A stretch of 64,000 nt of DNA from Plantago ovata (taxonomy: Eukaryota; Streptophyta; Magnoliopsida; Lamiales; Plantaginaceae): assembly GCA_028274465.1 (NCBI GenBank), contig CM051458.1:84712085-84776084 (forward strand). Direction: 5' to 3'. How positions within the stretch are numbered: position 1 is the stretch's first letter; every line of letters begins with the position of its first letter. Position numbers and translations under genes: made by a program. Shown piece after piece: positions 23,868 to 37,707 of this stretch. The notes under the pieces were generated by a model, which saw nothing but the letters and a program-made list of their open reading frames with translations, did not search any database and was not told the DNA's origin.

Positions 23868-24085
23868 GAGACAGCCGATTACCGGCCTGTAATTACCCCA
23901 TTGTTAAGAAGGGATAAGTGATGATTATACCACTCCATTAGCCCGTCCAAAAATTAAGGCCATGAACCTGTTTGAAATAATCCAAGTACACACCCACCCA
24001 GACTATACTAATAATCATCCTTTAAGCCATTAAAACACAACTCGTAAATAACTGAAACGTGAATGAGATTTAAAAAAAAATTTAA

Positions 24086-24331
24086 TACTCCATCTGTTCT
24101 ATAATAAAATTTCTAAGGTTGATTTTTTTTCGAACTTTAACTGCAAATTACTTGTATATTACACATGATTAATATATAATAGAGTTATATTAGAAAAATA
24201 TATATTTGATTTTCTTTCATAATATAATTTTATTATATTGTTTGATTGTGTAATGTATGATTAATTTGATGTCAAAGTTCGACAAAAAGAGTCAACATGA
24301 GAAAGCTTATTATCATGGAACAGAGGGAATA
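24086..24331. mobile_element. Stowaway-like MITE, copy C
   Basis: About 246 bp bounded by TA, with inverted ends CTCCATCTGTTCTATAATAA and TTATTATCATGGAACAGAGG. Inner arms TCGAACTTTAACTGC and GTCAAAGTTCGAC also pair. The pattern is the same as copies A and B, but the sequence is distinct enough to be another subfamily. Confidence 0.75.
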
Positions 24332-25053
24332 TAATATATATATATATTTTTTTGGACTTGGGACGCCAAATAAACTGGGCTCTGTCCAAGTGTCCTCATT
24401 ACGACGGTTCATTACACCCAAATGGTATCCCACGTACAAAGGAACTCAAACCAACGATAACACAAGGCAAGGCTACTAATGGGACTATGGGAGGTCCTTT
24501 GCATGTCCTCAGGTGACTTATTCGGGGTGATGAAGGCCAATAGAATCATCTTTTTAGTTCTTACTCAAACGTACAGATTGGATAGATCGCAAAAATATTT
24601 GTTCTAGTTGAATGATACCATCTGCATACAGAATTTCAGAAGGAAACCAGATTACAAGAGTTTTACCAGCTCATAATCAAAATGCAGATGAATATAATGT
24701 GCCGAAAATAATCAAAATACATACAGATACAGAGAGAATATAATGTGACAAATAAAGAAGAAAATATGTTTATGTCGGTTGCATAAAGATAAAAACATGA
24801 TCTCAAAAAAAGAAACAAAATAAAATAAAATAACACGATAAAAACATGATGTATTTGATCAGCATTTATTATTCATATATATACTGTAGGCTGTAGTCTT
24901 GTATACAGGGCAAGAGAGTCGCAAAATGAGGGATAACTTACAACATTGCTCAGCAAGCTGTTACACAACACCATTACACCTATTTACCTCCTTCACTCAC
25001 ACTCCCTCAAACTCTTGTGTGTCCCCAGAATACAACAAACATAACCTTCTTTT
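24332..25053. other. 3' flank of the UBP16-like gene
   Basis: AT-rich with a (TA)n stretch at its start. The part next to 25053 should contain the 3' UTR of the minus-strand ubiquitin protease gene. Nothing else recognised. Confidence 0.45.
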
Positions 25054-28000
25054 TCAGTTTTCAACCGTTCTTCCAGTTGCTGATCTTCTTAAATATACAC
25101 CACCGCCTTTCACATTATTGCTTCGACCTAATCTACTGGAGTCATTCTCCCTATAACTACTACTACATACTAAATTATCTCGCCCTCTATCTGGGTCTGG
25201 GTCCGGACATAAAACAGAACCTTTTGTTCTTGACCAAAAACCATCCCGATCTCCATCAGTTGAGTTTCTGTCCAGGTCAGCAAGTGGCGAGAACCTAGCA
25301 TGCAGGGGAGATGGAGAGGATGATGGTGATGATGTGTCCGAATCTGATGGATTAGTCCAATAATTACGCAAGTCGCGTAGAATATGATCCAAGTTCTCAT
25401 CTGTGCTCGTAGATTCCCTGTTGGTGCTGCTATCGGTAGTGTGGGACCCAGACTCCGAGAAGAAAGAAGAAGAGTTCTCACTTGAATTCTCATCTTCGAA
25501 ATCTGCTTGACAAGTATGGTGACTCCTGCAATGCTCATACACGCAATCCTTGTGATTTCGTTGGTTCATGTAGTTCGAAACATTCCATGATTCTTTCGGA
25601 TGCAATTTTAGTTGACAAGTTGTGCTTGTAGATTTTCTAGGCTCGAGAGAAACCGTTGAAGTTCTTACTGCTCTTGGGGCACGCGGCGAGCACCTAGCAG
25701 AATTAAGTAAAAGCTTGTTAAAAAACCAAGACGATGAATTGAAACTAAATAAAAAAAACAAAAATCCAATGAAGACAAAGTCTATCCAGGAGTATAGTTT
25801 CCAGATTTATATTATACCTTGCATAGAGAAGCATGTATGCACCTTTTGATAAAACCTTTTCAACCTCTACTTTCCGCACCTGTAACGATGATACGAGAGA
25901 TTAACCTAGAGTTCAATAATGAGCTTAGTTCATTACTTAACAGGAAAAAGTAAACTCCAAATAGTTCTATCATTCCCTAACAGAATTGTTTCACTTAATC
26001 CACCACGTGAAGAAAATGACAGTCGTCCCACATTGTTTCATGGTTATATACTTATATTCCACCAACTGAATCTCCGTTTAATAGATGAAGTTCAAGTGAT
26101 AACAAAAGACAATATTATGGTATCTTATAAATTGTTTTCGAAGAGAAGTATATACCGTGCTGTCATCAGCTTGAAACCACGTTCCCAGCTTGTTCTTTAT
26201 GTAACAGACGTAGTGACCAGAATATGCAGCATTCATAATATCCAAGTGGACCACTACACCATAAAGCACGTAGATTGGAGTTCTATCGGTTGTTCCACAC
26301 ATGTACGGAGCTAAATTCAGAATTTCAGGGAACTTGACTGCCTTGTTCAGCTTTCCAAAGTTGCCAGACTATATAAAAAGATGCAAGCAATTAGAGCATT
26401 CATAAATTGTAATGAACCAAAAAAAAAAAGAAAAGAAAACTATATTTCTGAATAAAAATTACCTGAAATCTTTTAAGTGCAATGGTAAGGACATTAGGAG
26501 CTTCTGAAACTTTCAACTTCTTTTTAGCTTTCACGTACAAATTGCACCTATCAAATGACAAGATGAATTCAATACCTTTTAGCTATATATACATGTAAAC
26601 TATGGATTAGTAACTTTCCGTTCATAAATTTGCATGCACAGCTGAAAATTGTGGAGGTACGACATAATCCATAGATAATCCGTTTAACATGAATTTGCAT
26701 TAATCTTGTTGGGGTTTAGAAACAACTTTTAGAAACAACATACCTGTCACAATGGTACTTATTTTCACCATCCAAAATCTCGGAGCGAGTGAACTGACGT
26801 AGAGCTTCTTCAAGAGTTCCAATATCTCCTCCTATCTCAACAGTGAGATCCATTATTCTTTCATGCTGCTCGGATATGCCTCCACACCTTGTGCACTCAA
26901 TCTGCATTTGAGATAGTTTAAGATTTCTGCTTCATTATGCTTAACATCAGAATAATATTTTGGAAATTGCTTTTTACCTTTGATCGGAGATAACCCCCAA
27001 AGGTAAGTCCTATAAGGCTCGTTTCTTCATCCATAGAGCTTGGCATGTTGATTCCAGCTCCCTTCAAGCAAGCCGATTGCATAGCATCTATAGCATATCT
27101 GCAGAGTCAATGTTGAAGTTCACTTAGGACTATAAAACAGTCAAACAGGCAATTTCATCTAGATGTTACGGACCTAAAGTCCTATTAAGACTTACAATTC
27201 TTAAAGACTTTCAGTAATGCAAGTTAACTAATAGGGTTCCCAAGAATTCATTTCACCCTTCAGAGTGGCTAATCTCTTCGAAGATTGATCTATTTAATTC
27301 CGTACTTTCAATACAACTCCAGAAAACGTATCTATTGCTATACTAAAATCCTACTGTCACAATATACTCTGCTCTATCAAAGCCATATGTCGTAGACCAT
27401 TCAGCTAGTTATGTTTCCAAATCCAGCCCTAAGGTCAAGCCTGAAATTAAGAGGGAAGGAAAGGGGAAGAAATTGGTATGGACTCTTAAATGTCCGACAT
27501 GGAGGATGAGCCATAAGAAGAGGAAGTTGTTGTGTGGATCCTTGAATGTTATCTATGAGATCAGCAGCAAGAAAGAAAAATAATATCCAAACACTTGCAA
27601 TAATCAACCATAACACGCCACGCATCCCAAGTCTTTGGAGAAGAAGGGTGATGGGCAGAATTGTTATGGACCTATAGTCCTATAAAGACATTATTCTTAT
27701 CTTTTTAGTAATGAAAGTTAAGTTACCTAATAGAGTTCTGCGTCAAATTAGAAAGTTATTCTATATAAGCGAGACTTGGGGTTTATTATTCAACTATCAG
27801 GATTTAGTTGATTTTGCTCGTAAGAGTTGGTTTCCCCCTCTAGAGTGGTTCATTGATACGGATTCTTTAATTTCCGTTCTTCAATAAAACCCCTGAAAAC
27901 GTAGCTATTGCTATAACAAAATCCTAACTTCCTCCATCCCAGTATCCCTGTTCTATCATCAGATCCAAGCTAGGTCAGTGCTGACTCACCTGAGAAATTC

Positions 28001-31000
28001 ATGCGCATCTTCCTCCTTCCCATCACCCAGATGTCTTCCTATACACTGCATTTGAGAGATTATCCTTGCTGGTGATATAGGAGAATAGCTTCCCTTTGCC
28101 TTCCTAACTAGAATTTCCAACTCACAGGCAAAGCACCATTCTTGTTTTTCACCTGAGTGTAACAAAATGGATTCATCAGAAAGGTTCATCACAGGCTTCA
28201 TATAACACATATCCAGCACCCAAGTAAAAAACGGAAGGGAAGAAACAGTAACTCCAAAAGGCTACACAAGCATAAACTTGCAGATACTATAACATGATTA
28301 GACAAGAGCAAGAAAATTGGGCTTACAAGCTTTCGAATGGAGTCCTTCAAGGAAATAAGCTGCAAGGGGAGGAGTAAAAGATAAACACTGAAGCACAGCA
28401 TTTGCGTAACAACTGCAGAAATGAAAATGTTAACAAATCTTCAACTATAATAATCTGTGTGACAATGCATGTCAGAAGTTTCATCCTCAGTAAGATGAGA
28501 TCCCAGGTAAGACATGTGAATTAATGAAGTGTAAATGAGCAAAGGCTTTCATTCAATTGCAAATGACACCCCCCCCCACCCAAAAAAAATAATTCTTGTG
28601 TTCCAAGCTTGTATAATGTAATCTCACCCGACACCCACCCAGGATCAAAAGCAGATAAGTCTTCACAGACTAAATGCCAAAATGAGAGAAAATATATTTT
28701 GAGGTATACCTATTCCCACAATTTACAAGTCCACAGGGGCGTAACTCAAACTTGTTCCAGTTATAAAGCTTCACAAAAAGCTCATAGGAAAATGACCCCT
28801 GAAAAATAAATACTGGTTAGATATTCTTGGTTTCTATGATTCAACAGAAGCGAAGTACAAAAGAAAGAAATGATAAAAAGATATCAAAACGCACCTTATA
28901 TTTTTTATTAGCCTCAGTTCCACAGTCCGAAGAAGCATGCGGGGTGAAGTTAGATGGCCTGAGCTTGTCCATGACTCTTGAAGGTAGATTAGTTCCACTC
29001 CTGTCATTTCGCACAAGGACACTCCTAGCAACTGGAGCAGGAGTTTCCTTTTCCACAAAACGTGGACCTGGAACAATAAGCTTCGTCTTTTTGGCCCTAG
29101 ACAACTGAGAATCACTAACTGTGACTACTTCAGATTTCTTCTTTGGAGACTTTGCATAATTTGTAATATCAATCATATAATCAGTTTGATCTTCGGACAT
29201 TTTAGATGCCAAACCTTGCACACCACGATCCGGTTCCGATGCTTTGGTTACTTGACCAGCATTAGAGGTGAATAATATACTATCACCTGCCTTCGAGGTA
29301 CACTTAATAGAAGTCTCTTCAACCGTAACATGGTTAGATGGAACAGGACTCACTGGTGCTTGGGACTCCAAACTAACTCCGTTCACTTCTGGTAATACAG
29401 CATCACTACTTGCCTTGTTAGAAACTAAAGTTGCACGATGGGGGTCATCCTCCACAGCCTTGTTTGTATCAGATCCTAATTCCGCATTGTCTTTCATTCT
29501 ATCCAAAGCGCTAGACCGAGGACTTAGAATGATAGTATCATCTGATAAGTCGAGTGGTTCTTCAGAGCCAGCAGTAGTGAAGCTTGATAAAGATGAAGTT
29601 TCTGATAGCCCATCCATATCATGTAAACCAGACTTGAGTTGGTCATCAGGCACATCGGTACTGTCAACATGATTGATGAATACAGGTTGCTCCGATGAAA
29701 GAGGCTTCACAAAACAAATATCAGTAGAAATACTTTTGGTGGCATGACTATTGGAGCTGACTGAGTTTCTATCTGAAGCAAGTGATATGTGAGTCGATAT
29801 ATTAGATGAACTTTCATCAAAAAGGGAAGTGTCTGAATCCCCCACCAACATGCTACTTCCCTTAAAGTGATCATGGCTATGCTCATTCTTTCCACCAAGT
29901 GTCTTTTCCCCAGCAGATGATTCAACTGGTTCCACAGTACTCCTTATTTCAGCTCCAGTAACATTACTGTCACTTCCAATCTCATTTTGCTTAACCTCTT
30001 CTGGGCGAAAATGTATTTCCGCATAATTGTTCTGATGAAAGGAAAGTGAGTGACATTCGTACTTGTGCCCTTGTCGCCAATGGATTATTTGACACTTTGG
30101 AGAGCTGCATCATTACAAATAGAGTAAATTAATTTTAAGCCTGGGTGAGGAGAAGCAAAAAAAAACAAACAAAAGTTCCCTTTTTCTAATGCATGAAATG
30201 TAATGCTGGACAATGGTTAATATCCAGCTAGTTCGTAATGACAGAAGTCAATTCTAGATTAGCGTGTAGAGATGAAAAGACCATACTTATTTGCTCTTGT
30301 TAGCTGTTAGAAATTATTCAAGTTAAGAGCTTTTAGTTTACCATAAATCTACTACTGTTAGTTTATGTGGCATTATTTTATTGCAGATACCGACAAGAAG
30401 CTAATATTTTAGCACATATAGTATCTCATCAGCGATAAGATAATCCAAAGCATGTCTTATTGCTAGTTCAGCAGGCTAAACTGCTGAAAACAGCATGCAT
30501 ACAATCTAAACCTATAAAAGAAATGTGAAAGGCATACCATCATTCTATACCCGCATATGATATTTGGGAAGTGAATCCATTAATTTTGAACCCTAGACAA
30601 GTAATTTATCTAAAAACAACTTTGATTATAATTAAACGGTTCATGACTTCATGTGCATGGCTCTAAAACAATTTAGATAGTAATATTAGCCTAACATTGC
30701 GGTCTTCACAAGTACCTTGGATAACATTGTAAAACATTATTATTAACAACAAATGACAGTCAAGAAAGAAAAAAAAACACTCTGTTGAAATGAAAATAGT
30801 TATCAATATCACCATTGAGAAGAGCAGCTATGTGCAGCAAATTGCAACTTTGGGCCTCACAGTGCCACAAACTCTAGCCTTGGAGAAATTTGCTCTCTGC
30901 GATATTTTATCGAGGTTTGTGCATAGGTGCACTTCGTATAAGTTAAAAAGTACTCGTTGACTTTTAAAGTGTCAGCTTTTCGTCGGTGTGTTCTAGTGCT

Positions 31001-33122
31001 CATTAGTCATATCTATCATATGACAAGTGTGTCTGCGTATCTTATTATTACTTAATCAGCAATTTTATTTAAAAGGAAAAGCAATAAAGTTATGTTTTTT
31101 ATGTTCTCCAAATATAGCTTTATACTTTATGTTATTGATATCCATTACTAAGTACACGTAAGTGGCGCTTTACTTCGACAAGTATATATTTGTTGAGCAA
31201 AACTATACCCCTTGACTGGTTTTGTGGTATTAGTAACTATGCAACTTAGAATATTTGTGTGATTATGGGCAGTGCTAGCATGATCTGTGAAACTGGGCTA
31301 TTCGTGTGTAACTGGACTATATTAACACATACAAACATAGAGATTCTTTCCCACTATCTACAAGCAAACAAATAATAATTAGTGAATTGCATACTTGGTA
31401 GATCAAACTTACTATTTCAAGAAAAATTTCATTTATTTTTAGATATTAAAATTAGTGTAACTAATTTCAGAATCCAACCAAGAACTTTCGGCTAGAAATC
31501 TGATCATTATGATATTTAGAATATAGTTCATCGCAAAGGCCATAAAACCCACAGATTCAACAGCTATAAATACTAATAATGATAGAAGATATGCCTTGGG
31601 TTAATTATTCATGAGACCATTTCCATGGACCCTATTTATAGCTTTCCTTTCTTATTCTAGACTGTAATGTTTATGTTAAGATGATCTACATTGACGGTGG
31701 AAGTAAGACTTGAATTTGTGCATTATTAATTTTTTTTGGAACAAAGATAGTTTTATTCCAGTTAAGCATTGAAAGCTCATCCCAATACAAAAATCAAGAC
31801 GAGACAAACAAAAGAAACCAAACTCAACAGACAAACCTATACAGTATAACTATGTATCAAAATTAAACTCTTGGATATGCACCCAAGGAGTTGCAAAACT
31901 GGACCAGTTTGGAGTCGACCAGGCATCGTCTAACTGCTCTAAACATACTCTCTTTCAACACATGATCCAAATGCCTTAAAAAATATGCATGCACAGAAAA
32001 ACAGAAAACCTATGTCTTTGATAATACACACCACACACACATGAGATGGTCTCACAGGATAAAAATTACTAAATGACTACAAATTCTGCAATCGAATGGT
32101 ATAATACCAAATTTTATTATTTTTAAGAGATGAATGCTACATGATGAATATCATCTAGAATGCCATATGTACTTAAGAAGAAGGTTTCATGAAACTACCA
32201 AAACAGTACGAATGTACGACACATAGAGTTGTCATAAACGGAAAAAGGACCTCCAGCACTTATATTTAGTAAACTCAATCTACTCAGTGTGTCAAATAAG
32301 CTACTGCATTTGCATACGTGGCAATTTCCCTATCCCAAGTTCGTTAAATACAATTGTATTCAACGAGCATTCACATGTTTTACACCTCTACACCCCAATG
32401 GCGCTACCTCTTTGCCTTTTTACCTAAATGAAATTAGCTCGTTACTCTCATTGAACACACAAACAGCCCCCTATAATTACTACACATCCTTAACAAAGGT
32501 CTTTCACTTTCCAACAAAACAATCTCCTACTATAACTTTCCATATATCACATTCCCCAACCGAATCTATAACGTAAACCTACACCATATCTGCCCCCATA
32601 ACAGCTGGAATATCAACCGATTAACTAACGAAAACAACCACATACCACCATGCAAACACCACACATAACCAATCCAATCAACAATTCATCGCAAGTGTAC
32701 AGCTAATGATCAAATAGATTCCATCAATCAATAGGCCTCTCACAGTGAAGCAAAACATACCAGTAATGAACAGCTTTGCACTGCTTGCACCTGGATGTGG
32801 TAGGACTGAAACAAACCTCACACTGATACTGCAATTGCCTCGCCGGAGAGGAACCTTGCTCAACAACCTCATCATCCTCTTCCACCACCAGCTCCTCCGA
32901 CGAAACCACCGGAGCATAAACGTAGGTGCTCCTTCCATAGCCAGTGACGGCCTCAACCTCAGCCCTAGAGGCTTCCTCAGATGCCAAGGCCATAAGCCTC
33001 TCGATCTCCAACCTCCGCGCCACGACACGCCGCCATTTGGTGCGGACGAGGAGCAAACCGGCCACGAGAATCGCCGAAGCGGCAGCAGTAAGGAAGAGTC
33101 CTAGATCTCCTCCCAAAAGCAT
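25054..33122 (-). CDS. UBP16: Ubiquitin carboxyl-terminal hydrolase, UBP16-like (MYND + USP)
   Basis: A cysteine protease that removes ubiquitin from proteins, of the plant UBP15-19 group. Eleven exons join in frame to 1062 aa (family about 900-1000): 32761-33122, 28895-30104, 28710-28798, 28327-28412, 27990-28152, 26978-27098, 26744-26901, 26463-26547, 26156-26368, 25818-25879, 25054-25693. Residues ~8-26 are a hydrophobic N-terminal segment, likely a membrane anchor. A MYND zinc finger spans C101 to C137, split by intron 1. A Ser-rich, probably disordered stretch (~140-520) follows. The USP domain has Cys-box [18 protein letters not shown] (C551), EEDAHEFLR, a CTRCGG zinc motif, and His-box [11 protein letters not shown] (H810) with WFQADDS. 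The Ser/Arg-rich tail ends TGRTVEN. I cannot tell UBP16 from UBP17-19 with certainty. Intron 1 (2.66 kb) holds a LINE piece and intron 5 an LTR pair. Confidence 0.95.
27164..27958 (+). mobile_element. TRIM-like LTR pair in an intron of the UBP16-like gene
   Basis: Two directly repeated segments, 27164-27379 and 27662-27958, share TGTTAYGGACC starts, the words AGTCCTAT, CAGTAATGCAAGTTAA or its variant, AAAACGTA and CTATTGCTATA, and an end CTCTATCA or TTCTATCA. Between them lie only about 280 bp, with a purine-rich GAGAAGAAGGGTGATGGG just before the second copy, as a polypurine tract would be. This layout fits a terminal-repeat retrotransposon in miniature. It lies in the intron between exons 5 and 6, opposite to the gene. 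No clear primer-binding site or target duplication seen. The copies are well diverged, so the insertion is old; it has no coding capacity. Confidence 0.55.
31734..31985 (-). mobile_element. LINE 3' fragment in intron 1 of the UBP16-like gene
   Basis: A T run followed by GGAACAAAGATAGTTTTATT is the usual reversed 3' end of a plant LINE. On the minus strand, upstream of it, a short frame reads [20 protein letters not shown] with FCNSLG and a stop: the last residues of an L1-type ORF2. Same orientation as the host gene; strongly 5'-truncated. Confidence 0.65.
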
Positions 33123-36100
33123 TTATACAACTCAAAACCCTCGATTTTATCAATACTCATAGATCACTCGAGTTTGCCCCTTGTGTGATAAATAAACTCA
33201 ATTCCTACTGCAGAATAAAGGCGAATTGGAAACTAGAGAGCTAAAACAGAATAAGTAGAGGAGAGAATACCATTTTGGAGTAGTAGAGAGGAAAGATTCT
33301 CTGTGAATTGTGACCCCAAATTTTGGTTGAGCTCGGCTCGGGAATCGAGATTTCAGGGATTTTTCTCGTACAAAGAGAACAAGGGAAGGAAATTTGAGTG
33401 TAGAGAGAAGAATGAATGTTTTTTTTATATATATATATATTTACTTATTCTTTTTCCTTTTTACCATAAATAAATACGAAGTAATAAAGATTCTGCCGTG
33501 TTTCTCTTTTTTACCGTATTCTCTTTTATATTTACCGTGTGCGTATTTTAATGCTACAGTCTAGTACTTGTTGGTTCTTTGCTCTCGTGTAAAGAAATGG
33601 AAAATCAACAAACAAATACTGCTACTTCAGTCTTGTTGTGTTGAGTTGTTTTATATATATTCGTCTCGTATCTCTACCTTTTTAGCTAGAAAACGAATAT
33701 TGGCATTTGTCTGTTCACGAATACATATCGTTTCATACTGCATTTGCTGATTGTGACATTATGACCTTACCTTTTTATTTCAATCGAGCCGATCCATAAA
33801 ATACATGTCCGGCTTGAAATAATCTCGACTCCGTAATTTTGATCGAGAACACTCGATACAAAGGGCTCAGATCCGACACGGGACCCAGATCGACAACATT
33901 AACATACTACCCTAACACAATGTTAATGAAATAGATCTTAAACTTTCTTCGTTAACGAGTCGAATCAAATTAATACTTAATTCGAAATCAAATTTGAATC
34001 AAGTTTGTGATACTCATCTTGTCTACCATTTTATCTCGGTGAAATATATAATATATCTTGTAATAATAGTTTTGTGATATTACGTCATTACTACACACCT
34101 TGTCATAAAAATTGTATTTATGAAATTTGATTGTGTTAATACTTTCATATTACCATGGTAATAAAAATTAATTGTAATATTAGTTACTTAGTCAGTACTC
34201 TTAAACATACTCATAGTACACCTAATTGGAAAAAACAAATATCTCTTTCCTCTAGGGAAATTGATCATAACACGGTTGACTTTATGACCTAGGACTTGGC
34301 ATGGGGTTATGCATGTATGTGAAGCACAATGGCAAAATATTTTTTCCGAACATATTCTTAGTATCTCATTGATTGCTTAAACATGAAGAAAGCAGCTGCA
34401 TGGAACCAAAAAACAATCTTGAAAGAAGCAGCGGTCAAAATGAACGACTATGAAGGGTTCAAGTTTTAAGTAGATACAATAAACGACCATGGAGAGTTCA
34501 AGTTGTGTTCGTTTATAGATAGACAGCTGGTACTACTGACATAGTATATATTAGCCACAAAGAAGCCAGGTTTAAAACATTTGGAACAACGAAAACTCAG
34601 GAGAAAGAAAAGCAGCTTGCAGTAGCTTATGAATATTTTGTTTAATGGCGCACGGTGTACTTAAAACTATCGTCGTAAATTTTTAATTAAGCCCTGAATG
34701 TAAATACCTCTGAGGAGAAAAAGAATGCACCTAATTAGGAGTAATTTACTTTTGACCCTTGGTGTTGTATATTTGTGTTACATCAAATTTTAGGTTTTGA
34801 TTGAACAACTCTCCATCAAAGTCAAGCTAATAGAGTGGTATTTGAAAGTCTCTCTCAATGTGTCGTCTTCTTTTAATTTTTCCAATTCCAACGATTGAAA
34901 ATCAAAGTTAGTAATGTGCAATTTCTCCACCAAGGCCAAAACGAAATGAAGAGGAAAGCCATAAGAAAATTCGAACGGTACGTATATTTTTTAAGAAACG
35001 CACACACCGACACCAAAAGTTTCGTCCGTTACAGTACTTGACCCATAACTTTTACAATTTGATACTACATTTGTAGCTAACTAACAGCGTAGAGAATCCA
35101 TCTATTTTCATTTTCAAATGAATGTTTCTTTCTTCATCAATTTACTTTTCTTCTTTCGGTGAGGAGACAATTACAGTGTGGCTGACGTTCGAGTAATATG
35201 TCCAGTACGGTAGCTGATGATGCTAGATTTGATTTATGTTTGTCAGCCGGTATGACTTAATTGTAATGTTTTTTTTTTAGAAATATTACGTTACCACGTT
35301 GAGCGTTAATGTTTCTAGGGATCCCATGTTTCTATATGATACGGTTGGTTTCAACGTTATTGGTCAATACTTACATTTAGTCACTGACGAATTCAGAATT
35401 TAAATATATCTGGATCTCTTCCCAAATACAACATAGTTTTAACTCTTCTCAATAGTAATACAGTGTGTTTTAGCAAGTGTTTAGGTAATGCTACCTGTTG
35501 GTGCTTTGATTAATTGTATGTCATTAATTTTGAGGTTTTGATTTGTTATTTGGGTGTGCGGTACCTTAGCAAGTGTGATTGGTCACAAAATCCATTGAGT
35601 AACAACATCTTTTCTTTTAAGTGCATAGTTCCGTAAACTAGTCTCGAAAGATATTACGCATCTTTGGCCTTGGTTAGAGTTGATTGCCAACTTGTCACTC
35701 TTCAATTCTTGGACTCTCACTAGAGAGAGGATACATACTAGACGAGAAGAGTGGTCAAGTGTAGTTTCGCCCGTTACGGTTGTTGGGTGTTGCATGTTCA
35801 TACCTCTAAGTTTAGGATCGGTTTTGGTTGTATTTCTTATTTGGCATGTGTTGCACAATCTTTACCGGTAAAATACCCCTTTTATCAATATAGTTGAATG
35901 ATTCAAAAAATAATATAGACTCATTTATAAATGTTTAAATAATTAGTTAAGTAGGGCTTGAGCAAAACACATATACAATTTTTTTTAAATTTTTTTCTCT
36001 AATTTGAATGTACCTGGGCCCTTCCCTATATGTGGCTGGCTTCGCCACACTGCCTTTGGTTACTTTCCGTCGGTGTCCATGTTCATGTTTTTAAGATGGT

Positions 36101-37707
36101 CCAAGAACACACTTCAATAATTCATCTTTTATTTCTGAAGCGACTTTGTTCGGATTATAAGTCAAATATGCAGTTCAAGAATGAAGGGAGCTTGATCATA
36201 GCACTATAAACAGCTATGTTCATATTTAAAGTTGAAAGTAATATTCTCTTGCCAAGGTTTACTTGTGAATCGATATCAAATGATTCGTGATTCGGTTCTC
36301 ATCCTTTACAATATGAATATGGACTATATCTTGACAGGTTGGTCTAGATCAACCCGCATTTTTCGATGTTTTGAAAATCTCTTTGGGTCGACATGAGCAA
36401 ATCTCAGGAAAAAATCTGAAATTCAAGGGTTCTTTTTTTTTTTTTTTATTTCCGGACATTTCCACTGGGTTTTACGAAGAAAAAAAAAATGGTTGGAAAT
36501 TTTCAGCTTTTCCTATGCATTTTACATTATACCTTCTACTATGAGTTTATGACATTTATGATTTAATTTTGATTGTTGTTTGACGATAATAAATGTGTGT
36601 GAGGGGAGGCCTGCATTGTGGGGCCCATATGCTACGGTGAGGGGAGTCCTAATTTGGAAGACCGGCTAAAAGATTGAACTTTTTTTCATATGTTTGGAAT
36701 CAAGATATCCAGTTAGGAATATTTTTTCATCCCCTATTATAAATTGCATGAATTATCTCTCTTTATAGGTTTTTTGTGAGGACTAATAATGAAAATAGTC
36801 CATTAGATCAACAATTACACATACTAGACCAAAAATCAATTTTTGTTTGGGCTGATTGGCACTTATTTACAACTTTGTCATAAACTCCGCCAGATTACTC
36901 TGATTGGCGCAATGTTGTTTCGCTCGAAGTAGTGGGTGCGATTTATTTTTCTTTTACAATTTGGTTTTCTTTCTTTTTTTTCTTTCAAAACTAAGGCATG
37001 TTTGTTCCAGAAAAATTGAAATAGTATTTAATTCAATTTTTGATCAAATTCGTGACCTAAAATGTAACTATTGATCCAAGGGGGCTGTTCCGTGTTCGTA
37101 CATTTTACTATACTTACTCATTATGATATCAGAAATGCTAAGAGATCGGCCATTAAAAAAATTTTAAAAAATGGACCCTAAATTGCAAATACACTTTTTA
37201 TTGTCTTGATTTTGTGATGAAGTAGAATGTTAATCGGTATAAAGAACAACACCAAGTCGAATAATATGATACCACGCAATAAAATAAAAAAAATCAAAGA
37301 AGAACAAGCGATCGGATATTAAAACAAAACACATGCAAGGAGATACATGGTTCAACCTCTTGAACATCCTACATCGACGAGAACAACACTGGCCAATTGT
37401 TTTCATTGAAAACGGACATTCACAATATTTTAAAAAGAAAAATACAAATTAATTAAGAAACTAATCAATTTATGCAAATTCCCTATTATAGAACTACTAA
37501 GCCCTGATTCCTATTGTGTTTATAAGTATTTATATATGAACCAATCTTAGATGTTTATCTTTGAAATTTCACAAGGGATCAAATTCTGACAATGCTAATT
37601 GAGTTTTAATCCTCAAGATCTGAAAAGTTTTTTAACATCTGATTTTGAGAGACTAGGGTTTCAGCTGATTAGTTATGTTCCATAAGGGTGAAGCTCTTTT
37701 GTAAGAC
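33123..37707. other. 5' flank of the UBP16-like gene and intergenic DNA
   Basis: The first ~300 bp should contain the promoter and leader of the minus-strand gene; a (TA)n run lies at about 33427-33440. The rest is AT-rich without a gene. At 35383-36051, ends resembling CACTGACGAATTCAGAATTT and, inverted, CAGTGTGGCGAAGCCAGCCA suggest a decayed hAT-like element about 670 bp long, but they match poorly. Confidence 0.4.

Noticed and set aside
25170-25538. 122-codon minus-strand frame
   Set aside because: An alternative frame of the last exon of the UBP16-like gene; the accepted frame joins the upstream exons in phase.
28834-29672. Plus-strand frames of 93 and 134 codons opposite the UBP16-like gene
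   Set aside because: They lie antisense to a long Ser-rich exon and follow its codon bias in mirror; no domain seen.
32289-32576. 95-codon plus-strand frame in intron 1 of the UBP16-like gene
   Set aside because: Composition is that of AT-rich intron sequence and nothing in it resembles a protein.
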